Assembly (NCBI GenBank): GCA_006503535.1
Contig: QYRS01000004.1
Location: 372,001 to 436,000 of the forward strand
Reading direction: 5' to 3'
From: Arthrinium phaeospermum
Lineage: Eukaryota; Ascomycota; Sordariomycetes; Amphisphaeriales; Apiosporaceae
Length of the DNA stretch: 64,000 nt
Under the pieces are notes generated by a model. The model searched no databases and was not told the DNA's origin. It was given only the letters and a program-made list of their open reading frames with translations. Below are positions 1 to 11,191 of this stretch, piece after piece. Every line of letters starts with the position of its first letter. The first letter of the stretch is position 1. The position numbers and the translations under genes are program-made.

Positions 1-792
1 CGGAGGACGCCTGTACACATCGCCCGCAAGTTCCCCGGCAATGCCGACGCCGCCCAAGAAGAGCTTCAGCAGATGGCCATTGCGGGCGTGCGCGAAGGAA
101 AAGCCGTGCTCCGTCTCAAGCAGGGCGATCCCTTCATCTACGGCCGCGGCGGCGAAGAAGTCGCCTACTTCCGACAACACGGTCTGGGCGATCGCGTCAC
201 CGTCCTGCCGGGCATCACGAGCGCTCTGTCGGCGCCCCTCTTCTCCGGCATCCCGGCGACGCAGCGAGACGTTTCGGACCAGGTGCTCATCTGCACTGGA
301 ACGGGCAAGAAGGGCAAGCCGCCGAACCCGCCTGAGTACGTGGCCACGCGGACTGTGGTTTTCCTCATGGCGCTGCACCGGATCGCCGCCCTGGTTGGGG
401 AGCTTACCGAGCACACTGATGCGGAGAAGGGGATTGTGAAGGAATTATCTTCAGGCGAAGAGCAACCAGCAGCAGTACAAGAACCATCTACCACCATCAC
501 AACAACAACAACTCCCAGGCGACCTCTGTGGCCATTGAGCACGCCTTGCGCCGTCATCGAGCGCGCCAGCTGCCCCGATCAGCGGGTCATCCGCACCACC
601 CTGGCCCGTGTCGTCGAGGCCATCGAGCAAGAAGGCAGCCGGCCGCCGGGACTTCTGGTCGTGGGCGGCGCCTGCGAGGCCTTGTACCAGAGCGAGAAGG
701 GCCGTAGCTGGGTCGTTGAGGACGGGTTCGCGGGGCTGGAGATTGGGGATCAGCTGGATTTGTCAGGAAGCCTTGGGCCGATTGCTGCTTAA
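1..792 (+). CDS. MET1: Uroporphyrinogen-III C-methyltransferase (siroheme synthesis), 3' part
   Basis: SAM-dependent methylation of uroporphyrinogen III to precorrin-2, the first step towards siroheme for sulfite/nitrite reductase. The frame is open from base 1, so the 5' end lies outside the window. The visible part has the tetrapyrrole-methylase signature QGDPFIYGRGGEE (about bases 121-160), then VLPGITSALSAPLFSGIP and the FLMALHR strand. A Thr/Pro-rich linker (around 470-530) precedes the C-terminal segment with ERASCPDQRVIRTTL and PPGLLVVGGACEALY, which matches the end of fungal Met1-type proteins. The stop is TAA at 790-792. The family and function are secure; the missing N-terminus may carry the dehydrogenase/ferrochelatase-like half seen in some fungal homologues. 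Confidence 0.92.
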   Translation, partial: RRTPVHIARKFPGNADAAQEELQQMAIAGVREGKAVLRLKQGDPFIYGRGGEEVAYFRQHGLGDRVTVLPGITSALSAPLFSGIPATQRDVSDQVLICTGTGKKGKPPNPPEYVATRTVVFLMALHRIAALVGELTEHTDAEKGIVKELSSGEEQPAAVQEPSTTITTTTTPRRPLWPLSTPCAVIERASCPDQRVIRTTLARVVEAIEQEGSRPPGLLVVGGACEALYQSEKGRSWVVEDGFAGLEIGDQLDLSGSLGPIAA

Positions 793-1416
793 GTAAGGAT
801 GAATGGATCTTCTTGATTGCTGTACATATGCTGTCTGATTTGGGGATTATTATTGCTGGGTTAGTGTATGGGACTGGCGCACGGGGTTTGGATATCCAAT
901 GGCTTGGCTGGTTGATTGAGATGTCAAGGAGCATAGGAGGATTTGGTAATGGGCATTTGCCTCGGCGTTCTAGCAGGACATTAAGTCTTTAACCTCGACA
1001 ATGAGATATATATGCACACATGACCTTCAGGTTGCCACGTTTTCAAGTGTGCACCGATGCGAGGTCGCGATCGGGTACTTGCAATACGATATTATAAGCA
1101 GATGCTACCGAGCCAAGCTACCACGCATCTTGTCTAACTCAGTATTCGAGTTCCCCTCTTGTCATATTTACCATTTCATGCCCTGCATGCTATCAATTGT
1201 CAAGTACAACTTCGAGCACAGAGAAGAGACATTAAATAGTATGATTCACGTCTTATTTTCGCGAGTTACGAGGTCTGAAACGCGTCTACTTTTTCCATTC
1301 AAAAGTATATACTCATTCGATTAGCCTCAATGTTGCCTCTCGTATCTATCACGTAGTCAAAGGCTAGATTATATCGCTGTCGGTAGTATATCGAAAGCAG
1401 CATCTCAGCCTGCGCA
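793..1416. other. Intergenic, convergent 3' ends
   Basis: This is the gap between the MET1 stop and the stop of the DUF3176 gene on the other strand. It is AT-richer than its surroundings. A 107-codon open frame at 1001-1324 has no recognisable motif and no splice context, so I call no gene. It probably holds the two 3' UTRs. Confidence 0.5.
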
Positions 1417-3632
1417 TCACGTCGTCGGGTGCTGATCGTGCGTCTTGAGTTCCAGTCCTTTGCCCGTGTCCTCAAAGTGCAACACCATCCCCCGGGCCCG
1501 GTCCTGCATGCGCCCCTGCCGCGCCGCCGCCCGCAGCTCCTCGCGCGTGCCGGCGTCGAGCGAGTGCGTCAGCGTCGCCAGCACGTCCGTCTTCCAGGGC
1601 GGCAGCCGGCGCCGGCGCGTGGCCCAAATGGACAGGAAGACGAAGGCGCAGCCGAGCAGGACCACGAGGACCGGCAGCGTCACGTACGGCCAGCGCACGC
1701 GGATGTGCAGCGTCCACTCCCGCTGCTCGCCCGTTTGGGACGAGGAGGCGTCGCCGGTGTTGTCGCGGAGCCAGTGGGACATGGCGGCGGCGGCGCCGGC
1801 GAAGGTGGCGCTCAGGTCGGGGCTGTTGTGCAGGGTCTGGGAGATGATGGGGCCGATGTCGGATTCGCCGTAGACCAAGGGATCTTGGAAGAAGCCGGCG
1901 AGGAAGGGCAGGAGGCTGCCGAGGGTGTTCTGGGTGATGTTGAAGAGCAGGGGGGCGTCGGCGGGCAGGTGGTGCTGCTCCGCCTCGGCCTTGGGGATTC
2001 GTAGCTGCAGGTCGTCTAGGGCGTAGTAGGCGCTGCCGGTGTTGAGGGAGTAATTTGTATGCTTTTCGTAGGCGGCCCATGACTCGGTCATGGACTGGTT
2101 GGATCGGGGATGGTATGTGCCTGGCACCCTATTCGACCAGGATGCGACAACGTCTTCTTTGAGCTTGCCGCCGCTTACTTCGGACCGGTAGGCGTTTGTG
2201 CAAAGATAGAGTGCACACTCCGTCGCCGTGGACCGGGTCTGGTTCCAGGGTTTCGAGTGGTTGGCGTAGGCCGGCTCTGCCTGGATGAGACCGACGGCGA
2301 CAAGCATGGTGTTGAGCTCGCCAAAAGTCAGCGTCAGGCCCGGATTGCTGACCGCCGCCGCCGACATGTAGGCGGCCGCCATCATGTTCTCTTGAAACTG
2401 AGGAGCACGCCGCCGCCCCGAGATGCCCACGTACGTCGCCCGGGCCAGGTTGGTGAGGTTCACGTACGGCAGGGCGTGGGAGATGTAGTGGCCCTCGGTG
2501 TGGAACCCGTGGACCTTGATGTTGCCCAGGTCGGTGCCGTTGCGCCCGCGGACCTCGACGCGGTCCGAGACGTCGCGGCAGGCGCTGCACACGGCCAGGG
2601 ACGTGAAGACCGTCCAGGTGCAGTTGCCGGTGCCGCACGTGAAGGCGACGGCGTCCCGCGGGTCGTGGGCGTAGAAGCCGCGGTACACGGCCGCGGCCAG
2701 CCCGGCGCTGGCCTCTTTGCGGAAGTCGCCGCTCACCATGGAATGGGTCTCGTTTCCGAGCTTGAATCCCCACATGGCGCCCGGCTTGACCATCTTGGTC
2801 GAGCCGACGTCTAGCCGATGGCTAGCCCCGATCGATGGGGACGTTTGGGGTTGGTCCGTCGTTATCATGCGGCCTTCGTAGTAGATGATGGCCTGCATGA
2901 AGGGCTCGAAGCCTAGCATGAGCAGCGTCACGAGCGCTCCAATGGCGGCCCAGTGACTAATGAAGTAGAGAAATAGTTAGAGCCAGCGAGAGAGACAAGA
3001 TTAAAGAAAGAGAGAAAGAGGAGACGTGGGATAGGTCGCACTCACCGAGCTCGTAGGCGACAGAGAAGCCAAAAACTGCCCCAGGGTCCTCTGCTCGCAT
3101 CCTCGAAACTCGCGAACATGGCCGGGCTGCCCGATCGCCGGCTGAACCAGTTCCACTTCCACTGCCCCAGGCAGGAGCCGACGGCGAAGGCGAGCGTGGC
3201 GCGCGCGATGGCGGACAGGATGGAGATGAGGGTGTTGAAGGAGATGAAGAAGTTGTAGTCCGTCAGGGGCCGGCCGTCGGCGTAGAATAGCAGGACCGTC
3301 GACGTTACGACGGCGGCGAGGCACAGCGCCATGGTGGAGATTTCCATGGTCCACGAGTGCTTGTCGGTCGCCTTTGGGGCGCTGTTGGGTTCGCTGGAGT
3401 CATCATGGACGGGAGCGTATCCGACTACTGGTTTGGACTTGGCTCTGTGAGTGGAAGAGGGCGTCGAGTGGGAATACCCGGTATCGTCCTCTTGAAGGGG
3501 GTCTTCCTCCCAGCTTGAGTAGGGTCCAGGTTGGCCGGTCGGATCTGGTCGATACGGAAATCCTTGGCCATCTTGTAAGTAGGATCGATTGACGTGGCTC
3601 CCATCCGGCCCCAACAACGGCTGCGGAGTCAT
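1417..3632 (-). CDS. DUF3176-type fungal integral membrane protein
   Basis: Two exons, 3632-3046 and 2956-1417, encode about 708 aa. Intron 3045-2957 has donor gtgagt and acceptor tag, and the join restores a continuous LCRLRARHWAAIGALV helix. The ATG at 3632 is the first in frame; upstream only GTG is available. A Pro/Ser-rich cytosolic N-terminus is followed by three hydrophobic helices: around the METISTMAL-like MEISTMALCLAAVV segment, the ISFNTLISILSAIARATL segment, and the segment that crosses the splice. Then comes a long extracytosolic domain with Cys-containing FTCGTGNCTW and CSACRDVSDRV motifs and many N-x-S/T sites. A final helix (WPYVTLPVLVVLLGC) is followed by a basic RRRR stop-transfer. 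This layout and the SRGPWGSFWLLCRLR motif fit the fungal DUF3176 family, whose function is unknown. Confidence 0.83.
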
Positions 3633-4644
3633 TATCCCCGGTTTCACGGATCTCGTGAACTATGAGTAATATCCGATCGTCAAACGGGCAAAGTGTAATC
3701 AGCACCCAGTGGTGGGGATTAAAGACCGTGAAAAAGGATACGCAGAAGAAGAATATATTAGCCTTTTGGAGTAAGAGATGCATTCCCAGCGGAGGCTGTG
3801 AGTATGCTACTTCATATACATCCTCGATAGGAGTCGCAAAAGGTGAAGGTGAGAGTCCAGCAAAGCCTCATGGAAAGGGAGAAAACCACACCACCAGGCG
3901 AGCAGGTTAAGGGAACCGAGGGAGGGGCCGGCCGAAGCAAGAACGGGAAGAAAAAGCAAATAAGGCTGCCAGTTCAGCTTCTGGTGAGGCCTGCACCACG
4001 CGGTCTTGGCATTGCGTTTCATTGTACGCTGGGTTACTGCGCCACGTTGCCCTAGCGCTTGGGAGAGAGAGGTATAGCAATAATACCCGTCTTAAGACGT
4101 TGCCTTGCAATGTGAGCTATAATAGCGTGTGCTAGCCTGAAAACGGCACTCCGGATGTGGGACCCCCAGTTGAGGTGTAAGCTGACGACAGCATGCGTGC
4201 GACCAAACGTGGGAGGCAGGAGGGAGGTATCTATTTTGGGAGATCATGAGCTGCTTACGATTCTAGAGCCACAAACATCACTCTCAGAACCTGTTCAACG
4301 CCAGGCTGGGAGGACGGTACAATCCGTGTCCAGGTGTTCGAGTTGTTGTCAACTGCGTTCTCTGTGTCCAGGGGGGTGGGAGTCGTAGCAAACGTCGGTC
4401 CTTAGACCCAGTCCAGAGTGGTAAACAAGACGCCGTAAAGGATGTTGAAAGCCGAATATGCGGACACGTGGGAAATAATGCGAGTCCGTATTTCCCCATA
4501 AGACACTGCGTAGATCGAATGGTCTATCAGGGGTATGTATTTCATTTGAACTTTTTCCGGCCATGTCCAAACCCAAAGCCTTTTTTTATATCATATATAC
4601 ACCTCTCTAATGTACAACCGGATATCATCTCTTCTCTGTTCAGC
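3633..4644. other. Intergenic, no gene seen
   Basis: About 1 kb between the start of the DUF3176 gene and the stop of LYS4. Only short overlapping frames on both strands are present, none with a motif. It should contain the DUF3176 promoter and the LYS4 3' UTR. Confidence 0.5.
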
Positions 4645-7126
4645 CTAAGCAGCCGAAATCTCCTGGTTCACCCAGTTCTCCAGCCCACCCCTCGCAATAA
4701 TCTCCTGCACATTCGGCGGCAGCTCCCCGACCTTCTGCGTCCACGTCTCGCCGCCCTCGCCCTCAGTGACGACCACCTTGCTCCTCCGCAGATCCCAGAC
4801 CACCTTCCAGCCCGTCCGCCGCGTCAGCACCTTCTTCTCCTTGTCTGCCGCCTTGAACGTCTCCCGCAGCCGCTCCACCAGCTTGGGCACCTCGAGCAGC
4901 ATCAGCGCGTTGTTGACGCTGTTGCGGCTGAAGACGTTGCCGAAGCTGCCCGAGATGACGAGCGGGATCTTCTTGGCCAGGATCGCCGTCGCCGCCTGCT
5001 CGCGCGAGCTGCCCGTGCCGAAGTTGCGCCCCGCCACCACGATGTCGCCCGCCTTAGCGATGCTAGCGAACTCGGTGTCGTAGTTCTCCATGACCACCTC
5101 GGCCATCTTCTCCGGGCTGACGTTGTCCTGGTACGTGTACTTGCCCGGGTAGATGCCGTCCGTGTTGATGTTGTCGGCGTCGCAGAAGACGATCTCGCCC
5201 TCGATCTTCTCGGGGAAGCCGGGCAGGATGTCAGTCAGGGTTTCCTCGCCTTCAGGGGCGGCCTCGGCGGCAGCACCGGCCTCACCCTGCTCAGACTTGC
5301 CGATCATGGCCTCGGCTTCAGCAATGATCTTGTCCAGCGCATCTTCGATGCTGAAGGCCTTGTCTGCCTCAAGAATACCGGTACCCTCGCCGATGATGGG
5401 CTTCTCAACACCCTCGGGCTTGTTGTACCAGCCTGGGCCGGCAATCTTACCCTGCAGAGCGCTAGCTGCGACAACCTCCGGACTTGCCAGGTAGGCCTTG
5501 GCCTCGGTCGAGCCCATGCGCCCCTTGAAGTTGCGGTTGCTGGCAGAGATACCCACCTCACCAGGCTCCAGCAGACCAGTGCCCAGTCCGATGCAAGGCC
5601 CGCATCCAGACGGCAGGGGCTGGGCTCCGGCGTCCAGAAGAACCTGCCAGTCACCGGTCGCTTCCGCTTGATGCTGCTCAGGGAGAGAGGCCGCGGCAAT
5701 GTAGAAGTTGACACCAGGTGCTACCTTAGGAGCGGCGCCCTTCTCAGCTGCCTCACGGAAGACCTTTGCTGCAGACGAAATGTCGGATGCTCTGCCGTTG
5801 GTGCAGCTGACCAGATACGCCTTGTTGACCTTGATATCCTGGGCCTCCAGCTCACGAAGAGGCGTCAGCACCTTCACGCTGTTGGGACCCGAAACGCACG
5901 GGGCCAATGTGCTCAGGTTCAGGTACAAGGACTTGGCGTAAGGGGCACCGGGATCAGCAACCGGCCGATCCTCAAGGAGCTGGTCGATCTTCTCGTGGGT
6001 GAACTGGTTGGTGGCAACACCGTCTCCCAAGAACGAAGAGAGAGTCGCCTGGGCACGCATCCACCTCTCCAATGTCGTGTCGATGGGGAAGAGTCCAGAC
6101 AGGGCACCCCATTCCGTCGTCATGTTGGCAATGGTAAGACGGTCGTCGACCGAGAGGCTGAACATGGTCTCCTCACTGCCGGTGAACTCAATGGCGTGGT
6201 TGAGCACCTCGTCCTGGTTGAACAAGCCGCAGAGGGCGACAATGACATCCTTGCCCGTGACACCCGGGGGAAGTATACCGGTCAAGTTCACTCTTGCGAC
6301 AGGAGGGACCTGGTACCAGGTCTTGCCGGTTGCCCAAACACTCGCAGCGTCAGTACGGACCACAGGGGTACCCAGGCAGCCAATACCGCCGTACATGTTG
6401 GAGTGACTGTCCGAGGCTACAGTGACAGTGCCGGGCCAAGCGTGGCCCTCTTCGATCATAATCTGATGGCCGATACCGCGACCTGCCGGGTAGTTTATGA
6501 CGCCTTGCGACTCAGCAAAATTCCGGATCTTCTCGTATTTCTTCAGGTTCGTCTCCGACTTGTTCCTATTTGACTCAGTATTAGCCTGTCTCTTCCAAGA
6601 AACAAAAGCCAGTGTATGGTGAGGAAGAATGGCACCTACTGGACGTCGTGATCCAGGGTGAAGACCACTTGAGTCGGGTCTGAGATCTTGGAGGCTCCGA
6701 TAGTAATGAACTTGGACATGACGGCGGCGGTGTTGTCGTGGGTCATGATGCGCGCGGGCGACAGGCTGATGTAGTCGCCGCTGCGGACGACCTTTCCCTC
6801 GGGCAGGCCCACGGCATGGCGCTGGATGATCTTCTCGGTCAGGGTCTGGGGCGCCGTCGGCTTGGAGAGGAAGTTGAAGGGCGACAGCGACTCCTCTTGT
6901 TGCGAGTGGAAGGCTTGGTAGCGAGGGAAGGTGGGCGTGCACAGCGAGCGGGCGTTTAACGAGGGCGTGACGAGCGGCAGCCGGCGAGGACTTATTCGGC
7001 TCGACAGGCGGCCGATGTAGCGAGGCAACGGGCGCAAAATCTGGGCAATGTTAGACAACACCTCAGAATGGAAGGAACAGTATATAGAAGAGACAGTATT
7101 GGTATACTCACAGATCTGGACGCCAT
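4645..7126 (-). CDS. LYS4: Homoaconitase, mitochondrial (alpha-aminoadipate lysine pathway)
   Basis: Converts homocitrate/homoaconitate to homoisocitrate in fungal lysine biosynthesis; a 4Fe-4S enzyme of the mitochondrial matrix. Three exons, 7126-7112 (five codons, MASRS), 7040-6640 and 6565-4645, give 778 aa, normal for the family. The introns are 7111-7041 (gtgagt...cag) and 6639-6566 (gtaggt...tag); the second join restores [19 protein letters not shown]. An Arg/Ser-rich mitochondrial presequence comes first. The cluster ligands are visible as HDVQ followed by [10 protein letters not shown] and [10 protein letters not shown]. The swivel domain has the [13 protein letters not shown] active-site loop. 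An acidic Ala/Glu linker before the swivel domain is usual. The long opposite-strand frame over this gene is a shadow. Confidence 0.96.
6571..6577. promoter_or_regulatory. TGACTCA box inside LYS4 intron 2
   Basis: A perfect match to the Gcn4/CPC1 general-amino-acid-control site, lying in the second LYS4 intron close to its acceptor. LYS4 is a classic target of that control in fungi. A role from an intron is inference, and a 7-mer may occur by chance. Confidence 0.25.
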
Positions 7127-7876
7127 TGCGACGGTGGGAGACAGCTTCACTTCTAAAACCGAAGATGTCTGGGTGCGTTATCGGCCAAAATTTACTGCCA
7201 TTCGGCGACCATGAATTCAATTCAACTGCCCACTGCCCGCGAAATATTTAGAGTGGGACTAGACCCTGTAGCACAACTAGGGCAGTTTCGGAAGGCGGTC
7301 GCGCCTTAATCATGCGCTTGCCTTCACACCTTCATGTTCGCAAGATGGTAATGCATTGTCTAAGTGGTTCTTAATCTGAGTTCATGCAATTAAGAATCAT
7401 AACTATGTGCGACTGTGGAGGGAAAGTTGATAGAGATTTAACAGCGCCCATTCCTTACGGGTGTTGCTATTGAGAAAAGATGTCATGCTTGACGGTTACC
7501 AAGAGGGGCTTCGTCTGTGTCCCGTCGGCCAATGACAGCATTTCCATTTGAATCAAAGAGCTCTGGCAGAAAGATGATCAGCTTGCTGCTGCTGGTGCTC
7601 ACTCACTGCTCGCTCGAGCTTGATCTGCAACTGGTGGACCAGCAAGCAACCCCCTGTAAGGCTTAAGCTCTAGCCGTTGGGTCGGGTCCGCCCCCATAAA
7701 CACCGTGCTGTTGTCCGCCGCCCGGATCAATCCAGTGCCGCCGCTCCGTTGAAATTTCCAGGCGGATACTGGAACCATGGTCTAGCAGCTACGCAACCAC
7801 TGTGTGCAACCCATTTCGACAGAGGACTTCGAGATCGCGGGCTGCCCCTTCACCACCCAAACGCCAGCCAGCCAGC
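7127..7876. other. Divergent promoter region between LYS4 and MRPS16
   Basis: About 750 bp separate two start codons pointing apart, so both promoters lie here. I found no consensus TATA box. Pyrimidine-rich and CTCACTCA-like tracts near 7595-7615 are the only visible structure. There is no coding signal. Confidence 0.5.
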
Positions 7877-8360
7877 ATGACCATCAAGATCCGTTTGGCG
7901 CGCTTCGGGCGCCGTAATGCGCCCTTCTACAACATTGTCGTTGCCCATGCCAGGTAAGCCACAGAAACCACCACCTGCTTTGCGACACAGCAACTAATTC
8001 GCAATTTCGCAAACCCAAACAGAACCGCACGCAACAGCAAGCCCCTCGAGGTCATCGGCACCTACGACCCCATCCCCAAAGCCGACCCCTACGACGACTC
8101 GGGCCGCCTGCACAAGGACATCAAGCTCGACACGCTGCGGGCCAAGTACTGGATCGGAGTGGGCGCGCAACCGACCGACACCATGTGGCGGTTACTTTCG
8201 ATGGTGAGTCAATTGCCTACGAGCTTTCGGAGCAATACCAGAATACTAACGCTGCAAATAGGTCGGCATCATGGAGCCCAAGTACCGCAACCAGCAGCCC
8301 CGGACAGCGCCCCAATTACCCGCCGATATCAAGAAGCCCGAGGCCACTTCTTCGGCGTGA
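7877..8360 (+). CDS. MRPS16: Mitochondrial ribosomal protein bS16m
   Basis: Small-subunit mitoribosomal protein of the bS16 family. Exons 7877-7953, 8023-8203 and 8262-8360 encode 118 aa. The introns are gtaagc...cag and gtgagt...tag, the second with a textbook TACTAAC branch site at 8244-8250. The N-terminus [21 protein letters not shown] is the universal S16 signature, followed by the conserved [10 protein letters not shown] strand. The [16 protein letters not shown] segment corresponds to the conserved [16 protein letters not shown] region. The gene is too broken up by introns for a simple ORF scan to find, but every join is in phase. Confidence 0.95.
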
Positions 8361-8859
8361 AGATGACGAGCAGAGGGTACGGATTGAATGATGTATAAAT
8401 AAAATACCAATTGTAAACAGCATTGGAGGCGTTCTAGTTTTGCAGGCGGCCCTGTTCAAATGGGGTTCGGTTTTATTCGACAATGGGTGGGGAGGCAGAC
8501 ATCTGGTGGTAACTCTACTTCATCTCGCGCACGACTTACAGGAGCTGGGCGAGGATGCCCATTCAGCACCACGGCAGCGACTAGGCAGTGCTGAGACCAA
8601 GCTCTGGAATAGGAGAGAACCCCGTTTTCGACCTGTGGCTGAGGCGCAAGACGGGCACAGTTACTCAAGGGGCTCATACCCAAGCTACGCAGACTACGCG
8701 AGGAGATGGACCAATGTTGGTCCATATTGTACACCAGATGCCACAAATCAAATAAAGTAAAATCACATGATGACTATGGCGAATCTAGTTGATTGTTGCG
8801 AAAGAGGCTCTCTGATCTAATGATTCGTTTATCTGGTGGGTATCGTACACTCTCGGCTT

Positions 8860-10205
8860 CTATTCGGCTGGAACTCCTTCATCCTCAAACACCACCAAGA
8901 CCGTACCGGCTTTGCATTTGTCCTGGTTGGTCGGTCAGTATAACAGTTCTCGTACGAGTTCAGGATATAACCTCGACTTACCCCTTCCTTGTGAGCGAGC
9001 TTCTTGATGACGCCGTCTTGCGGGGAGCGGATGACGGTCTCCATCTTCATCGACTCAATACTATTGTCTGGGATTAGCCAACTGGATCACGCATTTCTAT
9101 AGTCGGTTATCAATGGAATGATACTCACACTACCAGAGGCGTTCCCTTCGTCACCCTATCACCCTCCTGAACCTCATTCTTGAGCACCTTACAAGGCATC
9201 GGCGCCGCCACCGACGCCTTCGCCTCCTTAAGCCCCAGAGCCCTCTCATACCAGCTCGGTGGCAGCAGGGCTAGCTCCGTCTTGACACCACGCTGGAAAA
9301 CGGAGATCTTGTCATCGTTCAGCTCATCCTGAACCACCGTTGACGCGATCCGGGTCTCGGGGAAAAACGTCTCGAGGCTGGTGGTACCCTGCAGGGCGTT
9401 CTTGCCGCCTTTTGCAGCCATCGTCGTAGACGAAACAAGACCCTCGTACACTTGGTCCTCGTGGTTCTTGCGCCACACGCGAGCGTCAAACAGCTGGTGG
9501 CCCCGCTGCGTGATCGTGACCTCGGTGACCAAGCCGCCGCCCTCGAACTCGGGCTCGGTGTCGGGCGCCCGGAAGGTGAATTTGCGCTCCGAGAGGTCCT
9601 GCCCAAATCCAAGCGTCGTCCCGTGCGGACCGCCGCCCTCCACCAGGGATCCACCTGCCTTTGCTGTCATAGAGTTGTTGAACAAGCCCAGCGCGGCCTG
9701 GACGTAGACTTCCGGCTCGATGGTCAGGGGGTCGAAGAGCTCCGACTTCCACTTGTCGATGAACCCGGTCTCGACGTCGCCCTCGATGAAGGCCTGCGAG
9801 CGGCAGAGGCGCTTCAGGAACTCGATGTTGGTGCTGAGACCCACGACCTCATACTCCTGCAGGGCCGTGTACAGTCTTCGAATGGCGGTCTCGCGGTCAT
9901 CGCCCCGTACAATGAGCTTGGCGATCATACCGTCATAGGCTTCCGTGACCGTGTCGCCCTGCACGAAGCCGGCATCGATGCGGACATCAGCGCTGGTCTT
10001 GGGCGTCGACAGGTGCACCAGCTTGCCCGAGTCGGGCATGAACCCCTTCTCCGGGCTCTCGGCATAGATACGGGCCTCAATGGCGGCGCCATGGTGGGTG
10101 ATGCGGTCCATGATCTCCTTCTGCGTGAGTGGCAATTTCTCCCCCGCCGCGACGCGGAACTGCCACTCCACCAAATCCGTGCCCGTCACCATCTCGCTGA
10201 CGGGG

Positions 10206-10248
<43 letters not shown>

Positions 10249-11191
10249 CGCCCGAGTCCTTATCCAGAATAAACTCGACCGTCCCCGCGCCCACGTAGCC
10301 CACCGCCAACGCCGCCGTCCGCGCCTTGTCCCAGAGGTCGAGCCGCGTCACGTCGTCGAGCTGCGGCGCGGGGGACTCCTCGAGGATCTTCTGGTGCCGG
10401 CGCTGCACGCTGCAGTCGCGCTCGCCCAGCGCGACGCAGCCGCCGTGCTTGTCGGCGAAGACCTGCACCTCGACGTGGCGGGGCCGCACAATGTACTTCT
10501 CGACCAGCATGACCTCGCCGCCCTCGCCGAAGGAGGCGCGGGCCTCGGCCCGGGCGCTTTTCAGTTGTTGCAGGAACTCGTCCTCGCGCAGGACGATGCG
10601 CATGCCCTTGCCGCCGCCGCCCTTGACGCTCTTGAGCAGGACGGGGAACTTGATGTCCTTGGCGTGGTTGAGCAGCTCCGCCTCGCCCTGGTCGGAGCCG
10701 TGGTACCCGGGCACGCAGGGGACGCCCGCTTTCGTCATGATCTCCTTGCTGCGGGCCTTGTTGCCCATCTCCTCCATGGCCTGCGGCGGCGGGCCCACGA
10801 AGACGATGCCCTCCTCCTCGCAGCGGGTCGCGAACGCCGCGTTCTCCGACAGGAAGCCGTACCCCGGGTGCAGGGCCTGGATCCCGCGCTGCTTCGCCAG
10901 GGCTACGATGCGCTCGCCGTCTAGATAGCCGTTGGCGGCGCCCAGGCCGATGGAGTGGGGCGAACACGCGGCATGCTGGGAGGAGGCGTCCGGCTCGGTG
11001 TAGAGCGTGGTGGTCTGGATTCCCAATCTCTCTGCTGTCCGGTTAATCCGCAGGGCAATCTCGCCGCGGTTGGCGATGAGCAGCGATGTGATGGGCGTGA
11101 CTGTGGAGGCGGTGGAAGAGGCGGCCGCAATGCCCTGGGAGAGGAGACGCACGTGTTGGCGGCGCAGGTTCCGAGGTCTGATGGAACGCAT
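8860..11191 (-). CDS. mccA: 3-methylcrotonyl-CoA carboxylase alpha (biotin-carrying) subunit
   Basis: ATP-dependent carboxylation of biotin for mitochondrial leucine breakdown. Exons 11191-9129, 9060-8982 and 8922-8860 give 734 aa. The ATG at 11191 opens an Arg-rich mitochondrial presequence (MRSIRPRNLRRQHVRLL). The biotin-carboxylase domain starts at SLLIANRGEIALRI, has the GGGGKGMRIV ATP loop, and has the FYFMEMNTRLQVEHPVSE catalytic segment. The biotinyl domain is split by two introns: APMPCKVLKNEVQEGDRVTKGTPLVV, then IESMKMETVIRSP with the biotinylated Lys, then KCKAGTVLVVFED. Both introns are in phase (gtgagt...tag, gtaagt...cag). The beta subunit and isovaleryl-CoA dehydrogenase, clustered with mccA in some fungi, are not in this window. 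Confidence 0.96.

Noticed and set aside
1001..1324. 107-codon plus-strand frame between convergent genes
   Set aside because: AT-rich 3' UTR-like sequence, no family signature, no neighbouring exon in phase.
2110..2814. 234-codon plus-strand open frame
   Set aside because: Antisense of the DUF3176 gene second exon; no motif.
4468..6573. 701-codon plus-strand open frame
   Set aside because: It is the exact antisense of the LYS4 third exon; its length comes from high-GC third codon positions, and the translation is low-complexity Leu/Arg/Val with no motif.
9452..10924. 490-codon plus-strand open frame
   Set aside because: Antisense shadow of mccA; no domain, and the mccA frame shows unambiguous biotin-carboxylase motifs.
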